From Variovorax sp. DXTD-1 (GTDB taxonomy: Bacteria > Pseudomonadota > Gammaproteobacteria > Burkholderiales > Burkholderiaceae_C), in contig NZ_RWKH01000028.1 of NCBI RefSeq assembly GCF_003984625.1, positions 1-64,000 of the forward strand: a stretch of 64,000 bases of DNA. Direction: 5' to 3'. This document shows positions 50,537 through 58,770 of this stretch, one piece after another (position 1 is the first letter of the stretch; each line of letters begins with the position of its first letter). The translations under genes and the position numbers were made by a program. The notes beneath the pieces were generated by a model. It saw only the letters and a list, made by a program, of their open reading frames with translations, was not told the DNA's origin and did no database searches.

Positions 50537-51316
50537 TCAGAAATTCGGTTTGCGCTTGGCAAGAAAGGCGGCAATGCCTTCGCGGTGCTCGGCGGAGTCG
50601 GCATAGTCGTAGGCGGTTGCGAGCAGGGCCTCGGTCGTTTGCGCGCCGGCTTTCAGCATGGCGAAAGTGCGCTTGTGAAGCCGGGCGGCCTGCGGTGCCA
50701 GTGCGGCGATGCGTGCGGCGTGCGCTTGCACGGCGGCAGCCACTTCATCGTTGGGCAGCACTTGCAGCAAGAAGCCGGCATCGTACAGGCGCTGTGCGCC
50801 GTGCACCCCCGCGGCCAGCAGCATGTCGCGCGCGAGCACGTCGCCAATGGCGCCGTGAACCAGCGCGGCCTCTCGCGGCGCCATGGGAAAGCCCAGTTTG
50901 GCAATGGGAGCGCCGAACTTCGCCGACGCGCCCGCGAGCCGGATGTCGCAGCAACTCGCTATCTCGATGCCGGCGCCCATGCATGCGCCTTCGATCTGGG
51001 CGACCAGGGGCAACGGGCAATCGAGCATGGCCTGCAGCGCGGCCCATACTTCGTTCTCGTGGAATTCGCGCAAGCTGCATTCTTCGAAACGGAACGACGG
51101 GTATTCGGAAATGTCGCCGCCCGCGCAGAAGGCTCCGCCCTCGCCGCTGACGACCACGCACCGAAGCCCTGCCTCGTCCGCTTGCCCGATGCCCTCGAAC
51201 ACCGCACGCAGTTCGCGCCACATGGCGCGCGTCATCGCATTGAGGCGCCCCGCGTTCGACAAAGAGACGAACGCGACCGGGCCCTCGCGGTGCAATGAGA
51301 CCGTGCTCTCGCCCAT
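50537..51316 (-). CDS. Enoyl-CoA hydratase/isomerase family (crotonase) protein
   Basis: A 259-residue crotonase-fold protein. AFCAGGDISEYPSF gives the CoA-binding oxyanion region, and GACMGAGIEIASCCDIR keeps the first catalytic Glu of hydratases. The second (the Glu of the QPE motif) is replaced: the segment reads FGAPIAKLGFPMAP. A normal hydratase mechanism is therefore doubtful. It is embedded in the malonate cluster, its start overlapping the receptor stop at 51316. Some crotonases are decarboxylases or thioesterases, which might suit malonyl-CoA chemistry, but this is inference. Confidence 0.84.
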   Translation of the reverse strand: MGESTVSLHREGPVAFVSLSNAGRLNAMTRAMWRELRAVFEGIGQADEAGLRCVVVSGEGGAFCAGGDISEYPSFRFEECSLREFHENEVWAALQAMLDCPLPLVAQIEGACMGAGIEIASCCDIRLAGASAKFGAPIAKLGFPMAPREAALVHGAIGDVLARDMLLAAGVHGAQRLYDAGFLLQVLPNDEVAAAVQAHAARIAALAPQAARLHKRTFAMLKAGAQTTEALLATAYDYADSAEHREGIAAFLAKRKPNF

Positions 51317-52305
51317 TACTCGAGCTTGGCGCCCGAGGCCTTCACCACCGACGCCCAGCGCTTGACCTCGGAATTGACGAAGCCGCCGTACGAGGCCATG
51401 GTGAGGCTCGGAATCTCCGAGCCGTTCTGGGCCCAGATGGCCTTGAGCTCATCGGTTGCCAGCGCCTTCTTCATCTCGTCGACGATGCGTGCCTGCATGT
51501 CGGCGGGCGTGCCCTTGGGGGCCCACAGGCCGTACCAGGTGGTGACGGTGTAGTCAGGCAGGCCGACCTCGGCGGCGCAGGGCACGTCCGGGAACGCGGG
51601 GTTGCGCTTGGCGCCGGCCACCATCAGCGCCTTGATGCGGCCGCCCTTGATGTGCTGGGCGGAAGAGCCGAGGCCGTCGAACATCAGGTCGACGTTGCCC
51701 GCAATCAGGTCGGACAGCGCCGGGCCCGCGCCGCGGTACGGAATGTGGGTGATGAACGTGCCGGTCTGCAGCTTGAACAGCTCGCCCGCCAGGTGGTGCG
51801 AGGTGCCCGAACCCGCCGAGCCGTAGTTGAGCTTGCCGGGGTTGCGCTTGGCGGCGGCAACGAACTCCTGCAGCGTGGTGGCGGTCACGCGCTTGGGGTT
51901 GACCACCACCACCTGCGGCACGTTGGCCAGCAGCATCAGGGGCACGAAGTCCTTCTCGATGTCGTAGTCGAGCTTGGGATAGATCGACGGTGCGATGGCA
52001 TGGTGAACCGCGCCCATGAAGAGCGTGTAGCCGTCGGGCTGCGCCTTGGCCGCAATGCTCGCGCCCACGGTGCCGCCGGCGCCGCCGCGGTTGTCGATCA
52101 CCAGCGTCTGCCCGGTCACCTTGGAGAACTGCGCCGAGAGCGGGCGCGCAAAGGCGTCGGTGCCGCCGCCGGCCGGGAACGGCACGATCATGTTGACCGG
52201 CCGCGTTGGCCAATTGCCTCCCTGCGCACGCGCACCGCCGCACAGAACGGCTGCACCGGCTGCGCCCAGGCGCAGCACGTCGCGTCGTTGAAAACCCTGA
52301 GTCAT
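51316..52305 (-). CDS. Tripartite tricarboxylate transporter substrate-binding protein (Bug family)
   Basis: A 329-residue periplasmic binding protein of the Bug/TctC type, abundant in Burkholderiales. The start MTQGFQRRDVLRLGAAGAAV is a signal peptide with a twin-Arg pair, cleaved after GGARAQ. PTRPVNMIVPFPAGGGTDAFARP is the classic Bug opening, followed by FVIDNRGGAGGTVG-like text. No tctA or tctB membrane genes are near, so it would use a permease encoded elsewhere. The context suggests malonate or a related dicarboxylate as the ligand. It lies 78 bases downstream of matA on the minus strand. Confidence 0.88.
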   Translation of the reverse strand: MTQGFQRRDVLRLGAAGAAVLCGGARAQGGNWPTRPVNMIVPFPAGGGTDAFARPLSAQFSKVTGQTLVIDNRGGAGGTVGASIAAKAQPDGYTLFMGAVHHAIAPSIYPKLDYDIEKDFVPLMLLANVPQVVVVNPKRVTATTLQEFVAAAKRNPGKLNYGSAGSGTSHHLAGELFKLQTGTFITHIPYRGAGPALSDLIAGNVDLMFDGLGSSAQHIKGGRIKALMVAGAKRNPAFPDVPCAAEVGLPDYTVTTWYGLWAPKGTPADMQARIVDEMKKALATDELKAIWAQNGSEIPSLTMASYGGFVNSEVKRWASVVKASGAKLE

Positions 52306-52383
52306 CTGTCATCTCCTGTCGTTGTGGAATGCCGCGGCATGCGGCCGCCGGCGCCTCGCGCGCCGGACTTTCTTTCAGAACTC

Positions 52384-53862
52384 TCAGCCTTTTTTGAAGA
52401 ACAGGCCTTCGACATCTCCCGAAACCGCCACCTTGCCCTCGGCCAGCCATGCGCGATGCTTGTCGAGCCGCTTGAGATCGTAGAGGTAATTGACCATGAG
52501 GCCATACGATTGCCTTTGCCCCTTGGGCGACGGATCGCCGGCCCAGTTGAGGCGCTCGACACGGGCACCGTTGCCCAGGTGAAAGCGGGCCACCGGATCC
52601 GCCGGCGTGCCGTCGATCAGCGTGCGGCCCAGGTATTCGGCCGCGGCCTGCAGCAGCCATTGGCGCAGCGGCGACTTGGCGTCGAGCGCGGCTGCGCTGT
52701 CTACCGCCGCGAGCAGGCGCTCGGCGGTGGGCGGCAGCGAACCGACGAGGCGGCCGAGTTCGGCCTCGCGCTTTTCGTCCAGGCGCGGCAGCAGCTCCGC
52801 GGCGTTCTTGGCCAGCCAGGCGCGAAAGCCGGGAATCGGCGAGAGCGTGGCAAAGGTCTTCAGGCGCGGCAGCTCGTCCTGCAGCGTCTCGACCACCCGC
52901 TTGATGAGCGAATCGCCGAAGCTCACGCCGCGCAGGCCGTTCTGGGTGTTGCTGATCGAATAGAAGATTGCGGTGGTGGCCTTGGCCGGCTGGATGGGCA
53001 TGGCGGTTTCGTCGAGCAGCGGCATGATGCCGTCGCTGATGCGGTCGACCAGCGCCACCTCGACGAAGATCAGCGGTTCGTTGGGCAGCCGTGGATGGAA
53101 GAAGCCGTAGCACCGGCGGTCGCTGTCGTCGAGCCGGTTCTTCACGTCGGTCCAGCTCTTGATGTCGTGAACGGCTTCGTAGCGGATCAGCTTCTCGATC
53201 AGCGAAGCCGGCGAATCCCAGTCGATGCGGCGCAGTTCGAGAAACGCGACGTCGAACCAGGTGGAGAACAGGTGCTCCAATTCGGCATCGAGCGCAATCA
53301 GCCGCTTGTCGGACTTGAGAAAAGGCAGCAGCTCGGCGCGCAGGTCGACCAGGAAGCGCATGCCCTCGGGCTCGACTGCAAAGCGCTGCAGCAAGCGCAT
53401 GCGGGGGGACACCAGCGCCCGGCGCAGCTTCAATTCGGCCTGGCCTTCGTCGGGCGTTCCGACGGCAGCCTGGTGCTGGTCGCGCGCCGATTTGAGCTTT
53501 TGCGGATCGGCCGCGAAATGCTCGCTCATCAGCGCCCAGTAGTCGCGGCGCTCTTCCGGTGTGGCGGCCGCGTATTCGAGTGCAATGGCATGCGCCCTCC
53601 GGCCGCCCTCGACTTCGCTCACGCGTGGATCGATGACCGACTGCAAGGCCGTGAGCACGCGGCGCAACGCGCGCGGCGACAGCGCCTCGTCGGCCTTGCG
53701 CAAGGTGGCCTGCATGCGCTCGGCGGTCGAGCGCGCGCTGGGTTTTGCGGCAGCCTTGGGCGCGTTGCGGGGGGTGCCCTCGGGTGCCACAGGCACCTTG
53801 CTGCCGGTCTTGTCGCCAGAACGCAGCCGCGCCTGGAACCATTCGGTCGCACTCATCGACAC
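52384..53862 (-). CDS. matA: Malonyl-CoA decarboxylase
   Basis: A 492-residue enzyme that decarboxylates malonyl-CoA to acetyl-CoA. FYSISNTQNGLRGVSFGDSL and the LSPIPGFRAWL segment match the catalytic region. FHLGNGARVERLNW carries the catalytic His, and SYGLMVNYLYDLK closes the domain. The N-terminal third is the helical domain. Together with MatB it converts free malonate to acetyl-CoA. It is first of the structural genes after the regulator, 43 bases away. Confidence 0.92.
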   Translation of the reverse strand: MSMSATEWFQARLRSGDKTGSKVPVAPEGTPRNAPKAAAKPSARSTAERMQATLRKADEALSPRALRRVLTALQSVIDPRVSEVEGGRRAHAIALEYAAATPEERRDYWALMSEHFAADPQKLKSARDQHQAAVGTPDEGQAELKLRRALVSPRMRLLQRFAVEPEGMRFLVDLRAELLPFLKSDKRLIALDAELEHLFSTWFDVAFLELRRIDWDSPASLIEKLIRYEAVHDIKSWTDVKNRLDDSDRRCYGFFHPRLPNEPLIFVEVALVDRISDGIMPLLDETAMPIQPAKATTAIFYSISNTQNGLRGVSFGDSLIKRVVETLQDELPRLKTFATLSPIPGFRAWLAKNAAELLPRLDEKREAELGRLVGSLPPTAERLLAAVDSAAALDAKSPLRQWLLQAAAEYLGRTLIDGTPADPVARFHLGNGARVERLNWAGDPSPKGQRQSYGLMVNYLYDLKRLDKHRAWLAEGKVAVSGDVEGLFFKKG

Positions 53863-53905
53863 ACTCCAATTCTGTGGGACGGGGAGATGCCCTTCCTGGT
53901 GCAGG

Positions 53906-54574
53906 TCATGACATCACCCTTGATTTCTGCTGCCGCGCCACTTCGCGCAGCGCCTCGCGCTGGCGGGTCAGGTGCGTGCGCATGGCGGCGTCCGCGCCTT
54001 CGCTGTCGCGCGCCTTGAGGGCCGCGAAAACCGCGAGGTGCTCCGACAGGCTTTGCTCGAGACGGCCCGGTGCATGCAACTGCTGCAGCCGTGCGAGCTT
54101 CAGAATCTTGCGCAAGTCGCCGATCACCTGCGCGAGCCACCTGTTGTCGGCCAGCTGGATGATCGCCTCGTGAATGAGATGGTTCGTGGCGTAGTAGTCG
54201 TTGATGCGCTTGGCCTTGGCGTGGCGCACCAGCCGTTCATGCAAGCCATCGAGGTCATGCAGCTCGGAGTCGCTGGCATTGCGCGCCGCCTCGTAGGCGC
54301 AACGGCCTTCGAGCAGCGCAATGACCGGAAATATCTCGTCGAGATCGCGCTCCGTCACCTCGCGCACGAAGCAGCCGCGCCGCGGCTCATGCCGCAGCAG
54401 GCCTTCGGCCGTGAGCACCTTGAGCGCCTCGCGCAAGGGAGTGCGCGAAATCGACAGCCGTTCGCACAGTGCCGCTTCGTCCAGGAAACTGCCGGGCGCC
54501 AGCTCGCCCGCGAAGATCTGCTCGCGCAGCGTGGCGGCGACTTCGTCGTGCAGGGAATTGGGAACAAGGCGCAT
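53906..54574 (-). CDS. GntR family regulator (FadR/FCD type), probable MatR
   Basis: A 222-residue regulator. The N-terminal winged helix (about 8-70) has LREQIFAGELAPGSFLDEAALCERLSI-type text with SRTPLREALKVLTAEGLL, and the C-terminal FCD ligand domain (about 80-215) has the metal-binding Asp/His pattern seen in HEAIIQLADN. It leads the malonate cluster on the same strand. Malonate or malonyl-CoA is the inferred effector, by analogy with MatR. A near-perfect palindrome lies 42-66 bases before its start. Confidence 0.87.
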   Translation of the reverse strand: MRLVPNSLHDEVAATLREQIFAGELAPGSFLDEAALCERLSISRTPLREALKVLTAEGLLRHEPRRGCFVREVTERDLDEIFPVIALLEGRCAYEAARNASDSELHDLDGLHERLVRHAKAKRINDYYATNHLIHEAIIQLADNRWLAQVIGDLRKILKLARLQQLHAPGRLEQSLSEHLAVFAALKARDSEGADAAMRTHLTRQREALREVARQQKSRVMS

Positions 54575-54616
54575 GGAAGGCGGACAGCTACAAGGCAGAC
54601 TGAGAGCTTGAATCGT

Positions 54617-54640
54617 AATTTTCTGTAATTACGCAAAATT
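54617..54640. promoter_or_regulatory. 24-bp palindrome upstream of the mat regulator, candidate operator
   Basis: AATTTT-CT-GTAATTAC-GC-AAAATT is symmetric about 54628/54629, with 10 of 12 base pairs matching. The inner GTAATTAC resembles the GT-N-AC core recognised by FadR-type GntR proteins. It lies in the 141-base gap before the regulator gene, so autoregulation of the mat cluster is likely. This AT-rich site stands out in a GC-rich setting. Confidence 0.55.
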
Positions 54641-54666
54641 GTGGGCCCGCAATCCATGCAGCGCAA

Positions 54667-54691
54667 GGGCTGCGCACCCATTGCGCAGCCC
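54667..54691 (-). terminator. Strong hairpin downstream of lgt
   Basis: GGGCTGCGCA and TGCGCAGCCC form a perfect 10-bp stem with a 5-base loop, 25 bases past the lgt stop. No T-run follows on the minus strand, so it may work with Rho or act as a 3' stabiliser. Confidence 0.5.
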
Positions 54692-54715
54692 GTGCTTACC
54701 CTGAGGGCCAGCCGC

Positions 54716-55537
54716 TCAGGCAGTGACAGGCCGGGGTCGCCTTGCGGCCCAGAGCCACAGGCCGATGCCGAAGAGCACCATCGGAACGCTGAGCCATTGC
54801 CCCTGGCTCAGGTTCAGTGCGCGCAAGCCCAGAAAGTCATCAGGCTCGCGGAAGTATTCGGCAATGAAGCGCAGCGCGCCGTAGCCGATGAGGAACACCG
54901 CGGCCACCTGCCCTTCCTTGCGTTCCTTGCGCGCGTAGAGCCACATGATGACGAACAGCAGAAGCCCCTCGAGCAGGAACTGGTACACCTGCGAAGGATG
55001 GCGCGGCAGCATCGAGCCGCTTTGCGGAAACACCATGCCCCAGGGCAGGTCGGGGCTGCTGAAGCGGCCCCAGAGTTCGCCGTTGATGAAGTTACCCACG
55101 CGGCCTGCCGCGAGGCCCGTCGGCACGCAGGGCGAAACGAAGTCCATCACCTGCCAGAACGGCCGGGCGCGCGAGCGTGCGAACCAGATCATTGCGCCGA
55201 TCACGCCCAAGAGGCCGCCGTGAAAGCTCATGCCGCCCTGCCACACATAAAGAATTTCGAGCGGATGCGCGAGATAGAACTCGGGCTTGTAGAACAGGCA
55301 GTAGCCGAGCCGCCCGCCCACGATGACGCCCATTACGCCAAGAAAAAGAATGTCCTCGATGTCCTTGCGCTGCCAGGCGCCGGTGCCGACGAGCGAACGG
55401 TACGGTTCGTGCCGCAGGCGGCGCGTGCCAAGAAAGTAGAACAGCGCGAACGCGGCCAGGTAGGTCAGGCCATACCAGTGGATGGCGACGGGCCCGAGCT
55501 GCAGGGCGACGGGATTGATCTGCGGATACATGAGCAT
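54716..55537 (-). CDS. lgt: Prolipoprotein diacylglyceryl transferase
   Basis: An inner-membrane enzyme of 273 residues that adds diacylglycerol to the lipobox Cys of prolipoproteins. It has seven helices; the signature GRVGNFINGELWGR contains the key Arg and Asn, and IHWYGLTYLAAF, GGMSFHGGLLG and HPSQVYQFLLEG are also conserved. ATG at 55537 (MLMYPQINPV) is chosen; a second ATG two codons later is possible, and a frame to 55567 adds only a Pro/Gly leader. It lies 56 bases downstream of a LysR gene. Confidence 0.95.
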   Translation of the reverse strand: MLMYPQINPVALQLGPVAIHWYGLTYLAAFALFYFLGTRRLRHEPYRSLVGTGAWQRKDIEDILFLGVMGVIVGGRLGYCLFYKPEFYLAHPLEILYVWQGGMSFHGGLLGVIGAMIWFARSRARPFWQVMDFVSPCVPTGLAAGRVGNFINGELWGRFSSPDLPWGMVFPQSGSMLPRHPSQVYQFLLEGLLLFVIMWLYARKERKEGQVAAVFLIGYGALRFIAEYFREPDDFLGLRALNLSQGQWLSVPMVLFGIGLWLWAARRPRPVTA

Positions 55538-55593
55538 GGCGCAGATTGTGCCCCGGCCGTGTGGCATTCCTTGGCGGCGTGGTCAACCGCTGG

Positions 55594-56532
55594 CTAACCA
55601 CGTTTGTGCGTCCGCTCGCGAACGAACTCCACGAACCGCGCCAGCGCCGGATGCACGGCGTGCGCCGGCCACACCAGGCTGGTTTCGCATGCGGGCAGCG
55701 TCACCCGCGCGCGGCCCGGCCCTTTGAACTCCTGGGCCTGGCGGTAGATCACGCCGGCGCGCCTGAACTGCATGACGCTCTGCGGCACCCAGGCCATGCC
55801 GATTCCGCCTGAAACCAGGTTGACGATGGTTTGCATCTGGATAGCCTCTTGCGTCACGGTCGGCGTGCGCCCGGCCGAGTGGTAAAGGCCATGGATCGCG
55901 TCGTGCAACGAAGGCACGATGCGGCGCGGGAAGATCACCAGCGGTTCCGCCAGCACCTGCGCCAGCGGCACGGGCGTTGCGCTCGCGAGCGCGTGCTGCG
56001 CCGGCATGGCCAGCACCAGCGGCTCCTGTTCCACGGGCAGCCGCGCGAGCCCCGGCGGGGCTGCACCGGGCGAATGGAGCATCAGGCCGGCGTCGATCTC
56101 GCCGCGCGCAAAGGCTTCGAGCTGTACGTCGCCCGTGGCCTCGACGAGCTCCAGCGCCACCTCCGGGCACAGCACGCGGAATTCGCGCACCCAGGCCGGC
56201 AGCTTCTCGAAGCCGATGGTCGAAACGAAGGCAATGCGTACCCGGCCCACCTGCCCCGCCGCTGCGGCGCGGGCCCTCTCCGGCAGGGCCTGCGCGCGGG
56301 CCAGCAGTTCGCGCACGTCAGGCAGCAAGGCTTCGCCGGCCGGCGTGAGCGCCACGCGCCGGCGCGTCCGGTCGAACAGCGCCACGCCCAATGTCTTTTC
56401 GAGCTGGGCAATGGCCTGCGTGACGGGCGGCTGGGTCATGTGCAGGCGCTCGGCGGCGCGGCCGAAATGCAGTTCTTCGGCCACGGCCACGAACTGGCGC
56501 CAGGCACGCAGGTCGATCAAGGCTTCCTTCAT
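55594..56532 (-). CDS. LysR family transcriptional regulator
   Basis: A 312-residue LysR-type regulator. The HTH spans residues 8-65 (LRAWRQFVAVAEELHFGRAA...TQPPVTQAIAQLEKTLGV) and the effector domain about 95-300. It resembles the CbbR/BenM-like group with a long effector domain. It is divergent from ilvD, which it may control. The region between them contains an ATATGC-CGA-GCATAT site that overlaps its start codon. Confidence 0.87.
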   Translation of the reverse strand: MKEALIDLRAWRQFVAVAEELHFGRAAERLHMTQPPVTQAIAQLEKTLGVALFDRTRRRVALTPAGEALLPDVRELLARAQALPERARAAAAGQVGRVRIAFVSTIGFEKLPAWVREFRVLCPEVALELVEATGDVQLEAFARGEIDAGLMLHSPGAAPPGLARLPVEQEPLVLAMPAQHALASATPVPLAQVLAEPLVIFPRRIVPSLHDAIHGLYHSAGRTPTVTQEAIQMQTIVNLVSGGIGMAWVPQSVMQFRRAGVIYRQAQEFKGPGRARVTLPACETSLVWPAHAVHPALARFVEFVRERTHKRG

Positions 56533-56545
56533 ATGCCGAGCATAT
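56531..56545. promoter_or_regulatory. Palindrome at the LysR start, candidate operator
   Basis: ATATGC (56531-56536) and GCATAT (56540-56545) flank CGA, giving a 15-bp T-N11-A type LysR box. It overlaps the LysR initiation codon and lies about 95 bases before ilvD. Autoregulation and control of ilvD are inferences. Confidence 0.4.
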
Positions 56546-56639
56546 CAATCCGCATACAAAAAGGGATTGGAATGAATCAATGAGAAGTCCGATACTTGGG
56601 ACTCCCCCGAGAATTTCCCCACGAGAAGAGACACCGACC

Positions 56640-58334
56640 ATGGACACCAAGCCAATCCAGATCAACCGCCGCAGCGCCAACATCGTCGAAGGCAAGAGCC
56701 GCGCGCCCAACCGCTCGATGTTCTACGCCATGGGCTACGAAGAGAGCGACTTCAAGAAGCCGATGGTCGGCGTGGCCAACGGCCACAGCACCATCACCCC
56801 GTGCAACTCGGGCCTGCAGAAGCTGGCCGACGCGGCCATTGCCGGCATCGAGGAAGCGGGCGGCAACGCGCAGGTGTTCGGCACCCCCACCATCTCCGAC
56901 GGCATGGCCATGGGCACCGAAGGCATGAAGTACTCGCTGGTGAGCCGCGAGGTCATCTCCGACTGCATCGAGACCTGCGTGGGCGGCCAGTGGATGGACG
57001 GCGTGCTGGTGGTCGGCGGCTGCGACAAGAACATGCCCGGCGGCCTCATGGGCATGCTGCGCGCCAACGTGCCGGCCATCTACGTGTACGGCGGCACCAT
57101 CCTGCCGGGCAAGTACAAGGGGCAAGACCTCAACATCGTGAGCGTGTTCGAAGCCGTGGGCCAGAACGCCGCCGGCAACATGAGCGACGAAGACCTGCTG
57201 GAGATCGAGAAGCGCGCCATTCCGGGCACCGGCTCGTGCGGCGGCATGTACACGGCCAACACCATGTCCAGCGCATTCGAGGCGCTCGGCATTTCGCTGC
57301 CCTACTCGTCGACCATGGCCAACCCGCACGACGAAAAGGCCAACTCGGCCAAGGAATCGGCCAAGGTGCTGATCGAGGCGATCAAGAAAGACCTGAAACC
57401 GCGCGACATCGTGACCAAGAAGGCCATCGAGAACGCGGTGGCCGTCATCATGGCCACGGGCGGCTCGACCAACGCGGTGCTGCACTTCCTGGCCATTGCG
57501 CACGCGGCTGAAGTCGAATGGACCATCGACGACTTCGAGCGCATGCGCAAGAAGGTTCCGGTGATCTGCGACCTGAAGCCGAGCGGCAAGTACCTGGCGG
57601 TCGACCTGCATCAGGCCGGCGGCATTCCGCAGGTGATGAAGGTGCTGCTGAACGCGGGCCTGCTGCACGGCGACTGCATCACCATCACCGGCCAGACGAT
57701 TGCCGAGGTGCTGAAGGACGTGCCCGAGGTGCCGCGCGCCGACCAGGACGTGATCCGCCCGATCGACAACCCGATGTACGACGAAGGCCACCTGGCCATC
57801 CTGAAGGGCAACCTCTCGCCCGAAGGCGCGGTCGCCAAGATCACCGGCCTGAAGAACCCCGTGATCACCGGCCCTGCGCGCGTGTTCGACGACGAGCAAT
57901 CGGCGCTCAAGGCCATTCTGGACGGCAAGATCAAGGCGGGCGACGTGATGGTGCTGCGCTACCTGGGCCCCAAGGGCGGCCCGGGCATGCCCGAAATGCT
58001 GGCGCCGACCGGCGCGCTCATCGGCGCGGGCCTGGGCGAAAGCGTGGGCCTGATCACCGACGGCCGCTTCTCGGGCGGCACCTGGGGCATGGTGGTCGGC
58101 CACGTGGCACCCGAAGCGGCGGCGGGCGGCACCATTGCATTCGTGAACGAAGGCGACTCGATCACCATCGATGCGCACAAGCTGGTGCTCGAACTCAACG
58201 TGCCCGAAGCCGAGCTTGCCAAGCGCCGCGAAGGCTGGAAGCCGCCGGCTCCGCGCTACACGCGCGGCGTGCAGGCCAAGTTCGCGTTCAATGCCTCGAG
58301 CGCCAGCTCGGGCGCGGTGCTCGACAAGTTCTGA
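56640..58334 (+). CDS. ilvD: Dihydroxy-acid dehydratase
   Basis: An iron-sulfur enzyme of 564 residues in branched-chain amino acid synthesis; it dehydrates 2,3-dihydroxy-isovalerate and -methylvalerate to the 2-keto acids. Cluster cysteines are in TPCNSG (Cys55), GGCDKNMPGG and GSCGGMYTANTM. LGPKGGPGMPEML and TDGRFSGGTWGMVVGH near the C-terminus are family signatures. ATG at 56640 has GAGAAGAGA upstream. It is divergent from the LysR gene and ends before a strong hairpin. Confidence 0.95.
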   Translation: MDTKPIQINRRSANIVEGKSRAPNRSMFYAMGYEESDFKKPMVGVANGHSTITPCNSGLQKLADAAIAGIEEAGGNAQVFGTPTISDGMAMGTEGMKYSLVSREVISDCIETCVGGQWMDGVLVVGGCDKNMPGGLMGMLRANVPAIYVYGGTILPGKYKGQDLNIVSVFEAVGQNAAGNMSDEDLLEIEKRAIPGTGSCGGMYTANTMSSAFEALGISLPYSSTMANPHDEKANSAKESAKVLIEAIKKDLKPRDIVTKKAIENAVAVIMATGGSTNAVLHFLAIAHAAEVEWTIDDFERMRKKVPVICDLKPSGKYLAVDLHQAGGIPQVMKVLLNAGLLHGDCITITGQTIAEVLKDVPEVPRADQDVIRPIDNPMYDEGHLAILKGNLSPEGAVAKITGLKNPVITGPARVFDDEQSALKAILDGKIKAGDVMVLRYLGPKGGPGMPEMLAPTGALIGAGLGESVGLITDGRFSGGTWGMVVGHVAPEAAAGGTIAFVNEGDSITIDAHKLVLELNVPEAELAKRREGWKPPAPRYTRGVQAKFAFNASSASSGAVLDKF

Positions 58335-58357
58335 AGAAGCGGACGAACATGATCGGT

Positions 58358-58380
58358 CGGCCCGCCCGCAGCGCGGGCCG
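58358..58380 (+). terminator. Hairpin after ilvD
   Basis: CGGCCCGC and GCGGGCCG form an 8-bp stem around a 7-base loop, followed by CAATT. It lies 24 bases past the ilvD stop, between convergent genes. The T-run is absent, so efficiency is uncertain. Confidence 0.45.
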
Positions 58381-58415
58381 CAATTCATGCGGTTGCGATG
58401 CCGCGCGCTGGCGTA

Positions 58416-58664
58416 TCAGCGCTTCGGGCGGTTGTTGGGCGGCAGGCCCATGTTGCTGCGCTGGCGGTCGATGCGCGCCTGCTTGCGGCGCTCTTCGCGC
58501 TCGATGACCTTGCGCTTGGTATAGCCCGACGAATCGGCCCAGGCCCACCACGCCACGGCCAGCGCAAAAGGCGACAGCACGATCCACCAGCTCCAGCCGG
58601 CGACCATGCCCACTTCGAAGTACTTCAGGCCAATGCCCAGCAGGCCCAACAACAGAAAAAGCAT
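58416..58664 (-). CDS. Small Trp-rich membrane protein (TIGR04438-like)
   Basis: An 82-residue protein of the small Trp-rich family found in Burkholderiales. Two hydrophobic helices (LFLLLGLLGIGLKYFEVG and WIVLSPFALAVAWWAWA) with several Trp residues precede a very basic tail (RKVIEREERRKQARIDRQR). Function is unknown; an inner-membrane location is expected. ATG at 58664 has GAGGGA 6-11 bases upstream, which decides the start over a frame to 58712. Confidence 0.75.
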   Translation of the reverse strand: MLFLLLGLLGIGLKYFEVGMVAGWSWWIVLSPFALAVAWWAWADSSGYTKRKVIEREERRKQARIDRQRSNMGLPPNNRPKR

Positions 58665-58721
58665 CGCGAATCCCTCGGGTTTTGTTGGAAACGCTTCCGG
58701 GCGCCGGTACACGGCGCTACC

Positions 58722-58727
58722 TACAAT
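58722..58727 (+). promoter_or_regulatory. -10 box of the cytochrome c gene
   Basis: TACAAT lies 43 bases before the cytochrome ATG, in the divergent gap with the Trp-rich gene. It is the same -10 form as at zapA, mfd and the UPF0114 gene. Confidence 0.4.
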
Positions 58728-58770
58728 CGCGTTAGATCGAATGTAACCCAGCCATTACGAAATAAGCCCC

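Noticed and set aside
48734..51298. Open frame of about 850 codons opposite matB and the crotonase
   Set aside because: Antisense artefact; both real genes have complete family motifs.
51295..54018. Open frame of about 900 codons opposite the Bug receptor and matA
   Set aside because: Antisense to two well-supported genes, with no recognisable domain.
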